The position numbers were made by a program, and so were the translations under genes. Shown in pieces: positions 41,101 to 49,973 of a stretch of DNA of 64,000 nucleotides. The DNA comes from Mycolicibacterium sp. ND9-15 (lineage in GTDB: Bacteria > Actinomycetota > Actinomycetes > Mycobacteriales > Mycobacteriaceae), in the NCBI RefSeq assembly GCF_035918395.1, contig NZ_CP142362.1, positions 3,633,501 to 3,697,500 of the forward strand, written 5' to 3'. How positions within the stretch are numbered: position 1 is the stretch's first letter; each line of letters opens with the position of its first letter. A model generated the notes under the pieces. It was not told where the DNA came from. It saw only the letters and a list, made by a program, of their open reading frames with translations, and ran no database searches.

Positions 41101-42762
41101 TCAGCCGTACGTCAGCCACCAGTTGTGCAGGTCGACGAGGTTCTGGCTCTGCGCGTCGCCCAGCAGTAGCTCGGCGTTCTTGGTCCACGTCACGTCCTGG
41201 TTGCCGTTGAAGACGCCGCAGGCGATGCGTCCCTCCACTTGGTCGGGGGTGGGGGTGTAGTGCCAGGTCGTCGGTGAGTCTGCGCCACCGTCGGGGCACG
41301 GCAGCAGTTCGGAGTTCGCCGCGACGGACTGGTCGAAAGCCTTGTCCAGGGCCGGCTGGTCGGCGAACAGCGAATACCGCGCGTTGGTCGGGCCGCCCTC
41401 GGGTGCGGCCTGGCCGCAGTCCACCGTTGCCAACGCGCCGGTGGCGGGCGGGTGGACCGGCTCGCACACGCCGTCGTCGTAGCCACGCAGCAGCCCGAGC
41501 AATGTGGCGTCGAAAGAATTCGCACCCGGCGCGGCAGTAGTGGTGCGCGGGGTCTGGCGGGTGGTGCGCTCGGTGGTCTGTGCCGGCTGGGTCGTCGAGG
41601 TGGTGGTCGAAGCCGACGGTGCGTCGTCGAGCTTGATCAAAAACCAGATTCCGAACATCGCCAGCACCAACACGAACACCGAGACCCCGGCGGCGATCGG
41701 GACCCAAGACGAGCTCTTGTGTCCCGGCCCCGGTGGTCGTGGCGGTCCAGTCGGTGCCGGGGTGGCCCACATCGGCCCGCTCGGCGGTCCGTCGGCCGGC
41801 GGCGGCGTGTAAAACGCGGCCGGCCGCCCGGCGGGCGGCGGTGTCTGATGCCGACCGGGCGCAGCCGGCGGGAGAGTTGGACCCGCGGCCTCACTGCGTT
41901 GCAGGATGGTGGCGGCCTGATCCTGATCCCGTTGTGTCAGTGCGTCGTTCGCCGCAGCGGCCAGATCGCCGGCGCTGGCGTAGCGGTCTACCGGGTTCTT
42001 GGCCATCCCGCGGGCGATCACCGCGTCGAAGGCGGCCGGAATGCCGGGCCGCTGCTCGCTGGGCTTGGGAACGGGCTGCATCAGGTGCGCGGTGATGACG
42101 ACGCTGACGCTATCGCCGGGGAACGGCTGTGAGCCCGTGAGGCATTCGTGCAGAACACAACACAGCGCGTACACATCCGCGCGGTAGGTCACCTCGTCGT
42201 TGGTGAAGCGTTCCGGCGCCATGTACGCGTAGGTGCCGACCGCGGTGCCCAGCTCGGTGAGTCTCTCGTCGGTGGCGGCGTTGGCGATGCCGAAGTCGAC
42301 CAGGTAGGCGAAGTCGTCACGGGTCAGAATGATGTTCTCGGGCTTGACATCCCGGTGCATTACACCGCTCTCGTGGGCGGCGTCGAGGGCCGAAGCGACC
42401 TGCTTGACGACAGCGACTGCCCGGGCGGGCGTCATCGGACCGTAGTTCTTGAGCACCTTGCGCAGATCGGTGCCGTCGATCATGCGCATATCGACGTAGA
42501 GCAGGCCGTCGACCTCGCCGTAGTCGTGGATCGGCACCACGTGCGGCTCCTGCAGCCGGCCTGCCGAGTGCGCCTCGCGCTGAAGTCGTTTCCGGAACAC
42601 CGGATCGTTCGAGGCCGACTCGGGTAACAGCTTCAGCGCGACGATACGGTCTTTGACGGTGTCCTCGGCTTCGTAAACCTCGCCCATGCCGCCCTTGCCC
42701 AGCAACCGGCGCAGCCGATACGGGCCGATCCGGGAACCGACACGTGATTCGGGGTCGGTCAT
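41101..42762 (-). CDS. transmembrane Ser/Thr protein kinase (Pkn type)
   Basis: 553 aa. Kinase domain ~10-275: glycine loop LLGKGGMGEVYEAED, catalytic Lys in VALKLLP, HRDVKPENI, DFG (LVDFGIAN), activation loop GTAVGTYAYMAPERF. Pro/Ala-rich juxtamembrane ~290-365. One membrane helix (VPIAAGVSVFVLVLAMFGIWFLI). Thr-rich stalk, then an extracellular sensor domain with four Cys (GVCEPV, TVDCGQ, LLPCPDGG, RIACGVF). The extracellular domain is not PASTA or DsbG-like. ATG 42762 has GAGGAG upstream. Divergent from the Rv1059-like gene. Confidence 0.93.
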   Translation of the reverse strand: MTDPESRVGSRIGPYRLRRLLGKGGMGEVYEAEDTVKDRIVALKLLPESASNDPVFRKRLQREAHSAGRLQEPHVVPIHDYGEVDGLLYVDMRMIDGTDLRKVLKNYGPMTPARAVAVVKQVASALDAAHESGVMHRDVKPENIILTRDDFAYLVDFGIANAATDERLTELGTAVGTYAYMAPERFTNDEVTYRADVYALCCVLHECLTGSQPFPGDSVSVVITAHLMQPVPKPSEQRPGIPAAFDAVIARGMAKNPVDRYASAGDLAAAANDALTQRDQDQAATILQRSEAAGPTLPPAAPGRHQTPPPAGRPAAFYTPPPADGPPSGPMWATPAPTGPPRPPGPGHKSSSWVPIAAGVSVFVLVLAMFGIWFLIKLDDAPSASTTTSTTQPAQTTERTTRQTPRTTTAAPGANSFDATLLGLLRGYDDGVCEPVHPPATGALATVDCGQAAPEGGPTNARYSLFADQPALDKAFDQSVAANSELLPCPDGGADSPTTWHYTPTPDQVEGRIACGVFNGNQDVTWTKNAELLLGDAQSQNLVDLHNWWLTYG

Positions 42763-42879
42763 TGATGCTCCTCGGGCGGTGCGGTAGCCGGCGAACACAA
42801 TCTAATCTCGTGTCACGCCGGACGCGGCTCTATCCGAAACGTCCCGTATGCCCGGCACCGTGGTGTAGACCTGCAAGAG

Positions 42880-42893
42880 TAGAACGTGTTCTA
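42880..42893. promoter_or_regulatory. KstR-type operator
   Basis: TAGAAC-GT-GTTCTA is a perfect palindrome with 6-bp arms and fits the mycobacterial KstR consensus TnnAACnnGTTnnA at every fixed position. It lies 22 bp upstream of the ATG of the Rv1059-like gene, inside its promoter zone, and 118 bp from the divergent kinase start. Confidence 0.75.
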
Positions 42894-42914
42894 GTTCCGC
42901 GATGGAGGATCGGT

Positions 42915-43964
42915 ATGAGCCTGCGGGTCGTGCAGTGGGCAACAGGAGGGGTGGGAGTCGCAGCGATCAAGGGCGTGCTCGAACACCCCGAACTCGAACT
43001 CGCCGGTTGCTGGGTGCATTCGCCGGACAAGGCGGGCAAGGATGTCGGCGAGATCATCGGCACCGAACCGCTGGGCGTCACCGCGACCAACACTGTCGAG
43101 GACATCCTCGCCCTCGACGCCGACGCGGTGATCTACGCCCCGCTCTTGCCCAACCCCGACGAGGTCGCGGCCCTGTTGCGCTCGGGCAAGAACGTCGTCA
43201 CACCCGTCGGCTGGGTATACCCGGGTGACCGTCAGAGCGCGCCGCTGCGGGACGCGGCGATCGCGGGCAATGCCACCCTGCACGGCACCGGCATCGCCCC
43301 CGGCGGAATCAGTGAGAAATTCCCGCTGCTGTTCTCCGCATTCTCAACGGCGGTGACTTACGTTCGCGCCGAGGAGTATTCGGACCTGCGCACGTATGAA
43401 GCGCCCGATGTCGTCCGGCATGTGATGGGTTTCGGTGAGGTGCCGGAGAAGGCGCTGAGTGGGCCGATGCAGAAGCTGCTCGACGGCGGCTTCATCCAGG
43501 CCGTGAAGATGATCGTCGACAAGGTCGGGTTCCGGGCAGATGCGAAAGTCCGGTCTACCCAGGAGATCGCCGTCGCCACCGCGCCGATCGAATCTCCGAT
43601 CGGTGTGATCGAGCCGGGACAGGTTGCGGGCCGAAAGTTTTACTGGGAAGCGCTCGTCGACGGTGAACCGGTCGTCAGGGTCACCGTGAACTGGTTGATG
43701 GGCGAGGAGAACCTCGATCCCGCCTGGACGTTCGGCCCCGAAGGCCAGCGGTACGAGATGGAGGTCCGAGGCAACCCGGACGTCAACATCGTCGTCAAGG
43801 GTTTTCAGTCGGCGGTCGGCGGCGAGGGTCCGGAGTACGGCATCGTCGGCACGGCGGCGCACTGCGTGAACTCGGTGCCCGCAGTATGTGCCGCCGAACC
43901 CGGTATTGCGACCTACCTCGACCTGCCGTTGATCAGCGGCAAGGCGGCGCCGGGGCTCGGGTAG
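42915..43964 (+). CDS. DAP-reductase-like NAD(P)-dependent oxidoreductase (Rv1059 counterpart)
   Basis: 349 aa. Rossmann N-terminus RVVQWATGGVGVAAIKGVLEHPELELAGCWVHS, followed by ALDADAVIYAPL, VVTPVGW and GTGIAPGGISEKFPLL, the arrangement of the dihydrodipicolinate-reductase-like / amine-dehydrogenase family found in mycobacteria. ATG 42915 has GGAGG upstream; longer frames run into the kinase promoter. A KstR-type box upstream suggests induction during cholesterol or lipid catabolism. The substrate is unknown. Confidence 0.88.
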   Translation: MSLRVVQWATGGVGVAAIKGVLEHPELELAGCWVHSPDKAGKDVGEIIGTEPLGVTATNTVEDILALDADAVIYAPLLPNPDEVAALLRSGKNVVTPVGWVYPGDRQSAPLRDAAIAGNATLHGTGIAPGGISEKFPLLFSAFSTAVTYVRAEEYSDLRTYEAPDVVRHVMGFGEVPEKALSGPMQKLLDGGFIQAVKMIVDKVGFRADAKVRSTQEIAVATAPIESPIGVIEPGQVAGRKFYWEALVDGEPVVRVTVNWLMGEENLDPAWTFGPEGQRYEMEVRGNPDVNIVVKGFQSAVGGEGPEYGIVGTAAHCVNSVPAVCAAEPGIATYLDLPLISGKAAPGLG

Positions 43965-43986
43965 CCGCCTGGCACACTCACGGGGT

Positions 43987-44832
43987 GTGACGAGACGAGC
44001 ACTGGTACTCGCCGGCGGCGGGCTGGCGGGCATCGCGTGGGAGACCGGAGTCCTTACGGGTATCGCCGACGAGTCGCCCGCGGCGGCCCAGACGCTACTG
44101 GACTCCGACGTCCTGGTCGGCACCTCGGCGGGATCGGCGGTCGCGGCGCAACTCGGCAGCGGGCTCAGCCTGGAAGCCCTGTTCGACAGGCAGACCGCGG
44201 AGGCGTCCGCGGAGATCAACCCGGGCGCGGGCATCGAGGACATCACCGAGATCCTCCTCAGCGCGATGACCACGCCCGGTTCCAAAACCGAGAAACTGCA
44301 GCGGATCGGAGCGATCGCGCTGGCCACGGACACCGTCACCGAACCGGTCCGGCGCGAGGTGATCGAGCACCGGCTGCCGTCGCACGACTGGCCGGACCGC
44401 GAGCTGCGCATCTCGGCGATCGACACGGCCACCGGCGAGTTGGTAGCGTTCGACCGCGCGTCGGGCGTCTCTCTGGTGGACGCGGTCGCGGCCAGTTGCG
44501 CAGTGCCGGGCGTGTGGCCGCCGGTGACCATCGGAGCGCGGCGGTTCATGGACGGTGGCGTCGGCAGCACCGTCAACCTCGTGCTCGCCGACGACTGCGA
44601 TGTCGTGGTAGCGCTGATCCCGCAGGGCCTTTCGTCGCCTTCGCCGTTCGGGACGGAGGCCAGGGACGAGGTCGCCGCGCACGATGCCTTCGGCGTGTTC
44701 GCCGCCGACGAGGCCCTGGCCGCTTTCGGCACCAACCCGTTGGACCCCGCGTGCCGAATTCCGTCCGCGCACGCCGGGCGCGCACAGGGCAGGCGGGTCG
44801 CTGCAGAGGTGGCCGCGTACCTCGGGCTCTAA
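43987..44832 (+). CDS. patatin-like phospholipase (Rv1062 counterpart)
   Basis: 281 aa. Seen: LAGGGLAGIAWETGVL (oxyanion), GTSAGSAVA (Ser nucleophile) and RFMDGGVGSTVN (catalytic Asp). The C-terminal region is short. GTG start, 22 bp after the Rv1059-like gene, so probably co-transcribed and under the same KstR-type box. Its stop overlaps the stop of the convergent patatin gene by 3 nt. Confidence 0.9.
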   Translation: MTRRALVLAGGGLAGIAWETGVLTGIADESPAAAQTLLDSDVLVGTSAGSAVAAQLGSGLSLEALFDRQTAEASAEINPGAGIEDITEILLSAMTTPGSKTEKLQRIGAIALATDTVTEPVRREVIEHRLPSHDWPDRELRISAIDTATGELVAFDRASGVSLVDAVAASCAVPGVWPPVTIGARRFMDGGVGSTVNLVLADDCDVVVALIPQGLSSPSPFGTEARDEVAAHDAFGVFAADEALAAFGTNPLDPACRIPSAHAGRAQGRRVAAEVAAYLGL

Positions 44833-45836
44833 TCCTCTGCGCCAGAGGTCGTTTCGGCGCGATTGGGCTTGCCGAACGCATCGAGGGCGGCGGCGGCCAG
44901 CTCGGCGCCGACGTCGATCACCTCGGCGGCGCGGTGAAACTCCAGGCTCCGGCATGCCGAACGGGGCACCTCGATGAGCAGGTCGGGCGGATAGCCGGCC
45001 AGCTGGTGCCGCGCCAGCGCCGCCTGGGCGATGTCGATGGTGCGGTTCATCACCTCGAAGCTGCCGAGTTTGGGCACCACCGGCGTTTCTTTGGTCACTT
45101 CCTTGGTCGCGTCGACGAGTTCCTCTTCGTTGTCGGAAGATTCGGGATCTTCGTCGAAGCCGGCGCCGAAGCGGCCGAGCACCGCATTCGACTCGAACAG
45201 CGACGTGGTGCTGCGCCACACCCGGGCCAACCACTCTGTCGTCGCGCGCGACCCGGGTTCGGCAGGCTCCTGGGCACCGCCGGATTCGCTGCCCGACAAC
45301 GACACCGCGATGGTCAGGTCGGCGTTGACCGCTGCGATCGGCGCCATCGGCAGCGGTTCGAGAATGCCGCCGTCGGCGAGCAGACGACCGTCGAGCAGGT
45401 GCGGTGCGATCACCCCCGGGATCGCGATCGAGGCCCGGATCGCGGCGTCCACCGGGCCTCGCTGCAGCCACACCGACTTGCCGGCGATCAGGTCGGTCGA
45501 CACCGCGGTGTAGGGAATCGGCAGGTCCTCGATCCTGACCTCACCGAGGATGTCGCGGACCGCGTCGAGGATCTTGGCCGCGCGCAACACGCCCGCGGCG
45601 GTGATCGACGGATCGAGCAGTCGTAGTACCGCGCCCTGAGTCAGCGACTTCGCCCACGTGGCGAACTGGTCGAGCTTTCCTGCGGCCTGCAGCCCGCCGA
45701 CCAGGGCGCCCATGGACGACCCGGCGATCCCGACGATCTCGTATCCGCGCTCCTGCAGCTCCTCGATCACCCCGATGTGGGCGTAACCGCGGGCGCCACC
45801 GCTGCCCAGCGCCAGCGCTACCCGCTTGCCAGCCAT
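44829..45836 (-). CDS. patatin-like (RssA/NTE-type) phospholipase (Rv1063c counterpart)
   Basis: 335 aa from ATG 45836. Seen: LALGSGGARGYAHIGVIEEL, nucleophile elbow GSSMGALVGG, catalytic Asp in LLADGGILEPLP. A long acidic insert (residues ~225-260, DEDPESSDNEEELVD) separates the catalytic domain from a helical C-terminus (VMNRTIDIAQAAL). Convergent with the other patatin: the stop codons (TAA on + at 44830-44832, TAG on - at 44829-44831) overlap. Confidence 0.9.
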   Translation of the reverse strand: MAGKRVALALGSGGARGYAHIGVIEELQERGYEIVGIAGSSMGALVGGLQAAGKLDQFATWAKSLTQGAVLRLLDPSITAAGVLRAAKILDAVRDILGEVRIEDLPIPYTAVSTDLIAGKSVWLQRGPVDAAIRASIAIPGVIAPHLLDGRLLADGGILEPLPMAPIAAVNADLTIAVSLSGSESGGAQEPAEPGSRATTEWLARVWRSTTSLFESNAVLGRFGAGFDEDPESSDNEEELVDATKEVTKETPVVPKLGSFEVMNRTIDIAQAALARHQLAGYPPDLLIEVPRSACRSLEFHRAAEVIDVGAELAAAALDAFGKPNRAETTSGAED

Positions 45837-45865
45837 ACCGCCATTGTCGCGCGCGGTCTGCGGTG

Positions 45866-46306
45866 CTATCCGCAGAGGCCGTCGGCGGCTGCCTGTACGG
45901 CGACGATGACCGCGGCCTGCCGTGGCGGCGGCAACTGCGACCAGGCGGTGTCGTAGGTGCCCGGACCCGCCGAATCCGTGGACTGGAGCATGCCGAGGTA
46001 CGGCTCGACCTGCATCTTCGCGTCGCCGCCCTGCTGCTCCATCCACCGTCTGGCCGTGTCGCAGGCCTTGAAGTACTCGTCCTCGGTCGAATCGGCGGGA
46101 GCTCCGACCGCGGTGGTGACGCCGTCAGGTGAGATCGCGGTGGAACCCGGTGCGACACTTGGCGTTTCCGAGCCGGGGGCGGTCGAGGCCGAGGGGGTTG
46201 GGGGCGAGGATTTCTCGGGCGTGCGGTCGGTTTCGGACGAGCAACCGGCGACGAGGATCGCGATCGCGACGGCAGCCGCGGTGAGGTGGCCAGTGTGCCT
46301 GAGCAT
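45866..46306 (-). CDS. lpqV: lipoprotein LpqV
   Basis: 146 aa from ATG 46306 (a TTG at 46324 is less likely). The signal peptide LTAAAVAIAILVAGC ends in the lipobox VAGC. A Ser/Thr/Pro linker (~25-65) is followed by a small domain with Cys in YFKACDTARRW and at the C-terminal CG. Position between the patatin and cysteine dioxygenase genes matches M. tuberculosis lpqV. Function unknown. Confidence 0.85.
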   Translation of the reverse strand: MLRHTGHLTAAAVAIAILVAGCSSETDRTPEKSSPPTPSASTAPGSETPSVAPGSTAISPDGVTTAVGAPADSTEDEYFKACDTARRWMEQQGGDAKMQVEPYLGMLQSTDSAGPGTYDTAWSQLPPPRQAAVIVAVQAAADGLCG

Positions 46307-46549
46307 GTCCGTCAATCTAGGCAACCGGTCGAGCGGACGGCCGGGCCGCCCTGTCCTGCCGCGTTTCGACTCAGCCTGAATCTGAGCGGTGGGGGCCCAG
46401 TGGCCAGCGGTTATCCGGTTCGTTGGCCGGCCGCGGCGGCCGGTGCCGGCCGTCGGGGTTGAGACTGGTGTGCATGACGAACGGACGCCGGCGGTGTTGT
46501 CGGGCTGAGCGCCGCGCCCTGCCCGTTTCGTCCCCCCTCTGGAGCTCTC

Positions 46550-47095
46550 ATGGTCTCGCCTGCAGTCCTGACTTCTGCCGCGCCGGCGGTGTCCGCGCCG
46601 ACGCGATTGCGCTTACCCGATCTGTTGCTGGCCAGCGACCGCGGCGCCGACGAGTTGCTGACCGGTCGTTTCGACCACCTGCTGCCGGTCGGCGGTCCGC
46701 CTCGCGACGAGCGGTGGTTCACTCGTCTGCACGGCGACGACGAACTCGACATCTGGTTGATCAGCTGGGTGCCGGACCGATCGACCGAATTGCACGATCA
46801 CGGTGGCTCCCTCGGCGCTCTCACCGTGGTGTCGGGCGCATTGCGCGAGACCCGTTGGGACGGTGGGGGGTTGCGCCGGCGGCGGTTGTCGGCCGGTGAT
46901 CAGGCCGCCTTCCCGCTGGGGTGGGTGCACGACGTCGTCTGGGCGCCCGAGCGTGAGATCTCGGCTCCGGTCGCGCCGACGCTGAGCGTGCACGCCTACT
47001 CGCCGCCACTCACCGCCATGTCGTACTACGACGTAACCGATCGCAAGACGTTGCGCCGCGACCGGACCGAGCTGACCGACGCACCGGAGGGATGA
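46550..47095 (+). CDS. cysteine dioxygenase family protein (Rv1065 counterpart)
   Basis: 181 aa cupin. The iron-binding His set is seen in TELHDHGGSLGALTVVSG and the third ligand in LGWVHDVVWAP. Such enzymes oxidise cysteine or 3-mercaptopropionate thiols to sulfinates. The stop overlaps the rhodanese ATG by 4 nt, so both are one operon for sulfur handling. In the ~240-bp leader a frame from ATG 46474 contains tandem Cys codons (see findings). Confidence 0.87.
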   Translation: MVSPAVLTSAAPAVSAPTRLRLPDLLLASDRGADELLTGRFDHLLPVGGPPRDERWFTRLHGDDELDIWLISWVPDRSTELHDHGGSLGALTVVSGALRETRWDGGGLRRRRLSAGDQAAFPLGWVHDVVWAPEREISAPVAPTLSVHAYSPPLTAMSYYDVTDRKTLRRDRTELTDAPEG

Positions 47096-47475
47096 CGATG
47101 CCCACCAGTCGGATCGACCGGGTCCTCGACGACGCTCGCGCCCGGCTGCGCCGGTTGCCGGCTTCGGAGGTGCCCGCCGCATTGGATCGCGGCGCGATCC
47201 TGGTCGACATTCGGCCACAGGCTCAACGCGCGCACGAGGGGCATGTCCCGGCGGCATTAGTGATCGAGCGCAATGTGCTCGAGTGGCGCTGCGATCCGAC
47301 CAGCGACACGCGGCTGCCACAGGCCGTCGGCGACGACGTCGAGTGGGTGGTGCTGTGCTCGCAGGGCTACACCTCCAGCCTGGCGGCCGCGTCGCTGCTC
47401 GATCTGGGGCTGCACCGCGCCACCGACGTCGTCGGCGGATACCACGCGTTGAAGGCCGAAGGCGTTCTGGGCTAG
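47092..47475 (+). CDS. rhodanese-like sulfurtransferase (Rv1066 counterpart)
   Basis: 127 aa single rhodanese domain: AALDRGAILVDIRPQAQRAHEGHVPAALVI and the active-site loop VVLCSQGYTSSLAA, whose Cys carries the persulfide. It ends VVGGYHALKAEG, the normal rhodanese closing helix. It overlaps the cysteine dioxygenase gene by 4 nt. Its stop overlaps the stop of the convergent Rv1069c-like gene. Confidence 0.92.
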   Translation: MTMPTSRIDRVLDDARARLRRLPASEVPAALDRGAILVDIRPQAQRAHEGHVPAALVIERNVLEWRCDPTSDTRLPQAVGDDVEWVVLCSQGYTSSLAAASLLDLGLHRATDVVGGYHALKAEGVLG

Positions 47476-49187
47476 TCCTTTTCGTCGCTGCTCAGCAGAG
47501 GCCGGAGACGCTCGGTCTTGTCCGGCGTCCACTCCGGCGGCTCCAGGATCGCCGCCCACGCGTTGGCCACGTTCTCGACGTAGACATGTCCGTGCCCGTC
47601 GGGCACGTCGACGGCCACCGCCATGTCCGCCGACACCTGAAGGAACGTCACCACCGGAATCCACTGCATCCGGCCCGACACGTCGTAGCCACGCGGCTCC
47701 TTGAGCCAATCCGGTTCGGCGAACAGCAGATCCGGGTTGAACCACGCGATCGGGTCGGATGCGTGCTGCAGGTACACCACCCGCGGGTGGTTCCACGGGT
47801 CGGCGGGCCGGGCCAGGTTTTCGGCGCGGGCGACGAACCGGACGTTCTCACCCTTGTCGTAGATCGGCAGCCACATCGGCGAACCCGGGTCGCGGTCACG
47901 GGTGAGCTGCGTCCAGATCGTGTTGTTGAATGTCGGGCCGCTGAACAAGGCGCCGTCCGTGCGTGCGATGAGGTTGTTGAGCGCGAGGAACGGCGCTTCT
48001 CCGCCGAACGAGCCGAGGCTCTCGCCGAACACGACGAGGCGCGGCCGCTGCGCTTCGGGCATCTCGCGGATGAGCTCGTCGACGGCCTCGAACAATGCCT
48101 GCCCGGCCTGCCGAGCGTTCTCCTTGTCGACCAGGAACGACAGCCAGCTCGGCAGGAACGAGTACTGCATCGACACGATCGCGGTGTCGCCGTTGTACAT
48201 GTACTCCAGTGCCGAGGCCTCCGCTTCGTTGATCCACCCGGTGCCGGTGGTGGTGGCCACCGCGACCACTTGGCGGTTCAGGCCGCCGGTCCGTTGCAGC
48301 TCCCGTGCCGCCAGCTGGGCGGTGGCCCGGATGCCGGCGGCGGAATGCAGTCCGGCGTAGGCCCGGATCGGCTCGATGGCTTCTCGGCCGTTGAACGCCG
48401 TCAGTCGCTCGACGCTCGGGCCTGCCGCCACGAAGATCCGGCCCTGGTGGCCGAGCGACTCCCAACTGACCAGCGACTCCGGGCCGCCGGACCGCAGCGG
48501 CGAGGTGGGGGCGTCGAAGTCGGGGTCGGTCTCGTCGTTGACCGCGGAGAACGTGTTGTTGATCGTGCTCATCGCGAAACGCACGACGACTCCGTTGAGC
48601 AGCGCGATGCTCAGGGTGAGCAGCAACACCACCACCACGACGGCCGAAACACGCGGGGGCGCAACACGTTCCAGCTGGCGTACCAGGAAGCGCACCAGCC
48701 GGCCGATCAACTGGCCGATCTCGACGAGCACGAACAGGGTCACGATCGACAGCACCGCGGTCAGGGGATGGTCCCAGAAGCCCATCCGCGGAACGCCCGT
48801 GAGGTCACGGACCTCGTCCTGCCAGATGTGGAAGTAGACGATCATCAGGATCTGCCCCACGATGCCGATGATCACCAGGGCGATCCAGGCTTGGCGCGGC
48901 GCAGGCGGGCTGCTGTTCCTCGACAGCATGTAGCGCGTGAGCCACACCACGAACACGCCGAGCATGTATCCGAATGCGCCTGCAGCGCCGCTGACCAGGC
49001 CCTGGAACAGCGGGCCTCGTGGCAGCAACGACGGGGTCAGCGAGAGCCAGATGAAGACCAGCGCCAGCGCGGTTCCGGTGAACGTGTACCGGCGCACCCA
49101 CCAGGGTTTGTCGGGCGGTTTCTCGGCAGCTTCCTGCTCCCGCGACGTCTCAGGTGTTGCCTCAGTGTCGTCGCGGGTGTCGGTCAC
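47472..49187 (-). CDS. integral membrane alpha/beta-hydrolase (Rv1069c counterpart)
   Basis: 571 aa. N-terminal membrane part with five or so helices (TALALVFIWLSLTPSLLP, GAAGAFGYMLGVFVVWL, AWIALVIIGIVGQILMIVYF, AVLSIVTLFVLVEIG, AVVVVVLLLTLSIALL) and a C-terminal cytosolic or periplasmic hydrolase domain with nucleophile VFGESLGSFG. This DUF-type architecture is conserved in mycobacteria with no known substrate. In M. tuberculosis two PE_PGRS genes separate it from the rhodanese gene; here the two are stop-to-stop. Confidence 0.88.
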   Translation of the reverse strand: MTDTRDDTEATPETSREQEAAEKPPDKPWWVRRYTFTGTALALVFIWLSLTPSLLPRGPLFQGLVSGAAGAFGYMLGVFVVWLTRYMLSRNSSPPAPRQAWIALVIIGIVGQILMIVYFHIWQDEVRDLTGVPRMGFWDHPLTAVLSIVTLFVLVEIGQLIGRLVRFLVRQLERVAPPRVSAVVVVVLLLTLSIALLNGVVVRFAMSTINNTFSAVNDETDPDFDAPTSPLRSGGPESLVSWESLGHQGRIFVAAGPSVERLTAFNGREAIEPIRAYAGLHSAAGIRATAQLAARELQRTGGLNRQVVAVATTTGTGWINEAEASALEYMYNGDTAIVSMQYSFLPSWLSFLVDKENARQAGQALFEAVDELIREMPEAQRPRLVVFGESLGSFGGEAPFLALNNLIARTDGALFSGPTFNNTIWTQLTRDRDPGSPMWLPIYDKGENVRFVARAENLARPADPWNHPRVVYLQHASDPIAWFNPDLLFAEPDWLKEPRGYDVSGRMQWIPVVTFLQVSADMAVAVDVPDGHGHVYVENVANAWAAILEPPEWTPDKTERLRPLLSSDEKD

Positions 49188-49196
49188 CTCCGCAGA

Positions 49197-49973
49197 TTAG
49201 CGGTGGCGGAAGTTCGGTGGGCGCTTCTCGGTGAACGCGCCCATGCCCTCGGTCTGATCTTCGGTGGCGAACGCCGAATGGAACAATCTGCGCTCGTAGA
49301 GCAGACCTTCGGCCAGGGTCGTCTCGAAGGCGCGGTTGACGGCCTCCTTGGCCATCCGCGACGCCGACAGCGACATTGCCGCAATGGTCTTGGCGACCGC
49401 GTTCGCCTCGTCGAGCAACGTGTCGGCGGGCACGACGCGCGAGACCAGGCCGGCGCGTTCGGCCTCCTCGGCGGCCATGTTGCGGCCGGTCAAAATCAGG
49501 TCCATGGCCTTCGCCTTGCCGATGGCGCGGGTGAGCCGTTGTGAGCCACCCATTCCCGGCAGAACGCCGAGCTTGATTTCGGGCTGGCCGAATTTCGCGG
49601 TGTCGGCGGCGATCAGCAGATCACACATCATCGCCAGCTCGCAGCCGCCGCCCAGCGCGTAGCCGGCGACCGCCGCGATCGTCGGGGTGCGGGTGGCGGC
49701 GAATTTGCCCCATGCCGCGAAGAAGTCGCCGCCGAACACGTCCGCGAAGCTCAGGCCGGCCATCTCCTTGATGTCCGCGCCGGCGGCGAAGGCCTTCTCG
49801 TTGCCGGTGAGGATGATCGCGCCGATACCGGGATCGCCGTCCAATTCGGCTGCCGCAGAGGTGACTTCTTGCATCACCTGGCTGTTGAGCGCGTTGAGCG
49901 CTTTCGGCCGGTTCAGCGTGATGGTGGCGACGCGGTCATCGCAGGCGACGATTATGGTCTCGTACTCGGTCAT
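49197..49973 (-). CDS. echA8: enoyl-CoA hydratase EchA8
   Basis: 258 aa crotonase, normal length. Hydrates 2-trans-enoyl-CoA in beta-oxidation. Seen: ITLNRPKALNALN, oxyanion AFAAGADIKEM, VAGYALGGGCELAMMCDLLIA, and both catalytic Glu regions (GCELAMM and FGQPEIKLGVLPGMGGSQRL). ATG at 49973 overlaps the echA9 stop by 4 nt. Longer frame to 50132 is inside echA9. Confidence 0.95.
   Translation of the reverse strand: MTEYETIIVACDDRVATITLNRPKALNALNSQVMQEVTSAAAELDGDPGIGAIILTGNEKAFAAGADIKEMAGLSFADVFGGDFFAAWGKFAATRTPTIAAVAGYALGGGCELAMMCDLLIAADTAKFGQPEIKLGVLPGMGGSQRLTRAIGKAKAMDLILTGRNMAAEEAERAGLVSRVVPADTLLDEANAVAKTIAAMSLSASRMAKEAVNRAFETTLAEGLLYERRLFHSAFATEDQTEGMGAFTEKRPPNFRHR

Noticed and set aside
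39807..41210. 467-codon plus-strand frame opposite the thiolase gene
   Set aside because: Antisense shadow of a thiolase with intact catalytic motifs.
47283..49544. 753-codon plus-strand frame opposite the Rv1069c-like gene
   Set aside because: Strongly His/Arg/Gln-biased translation with no domain, antisense to a well-supported membrane hydrolase.
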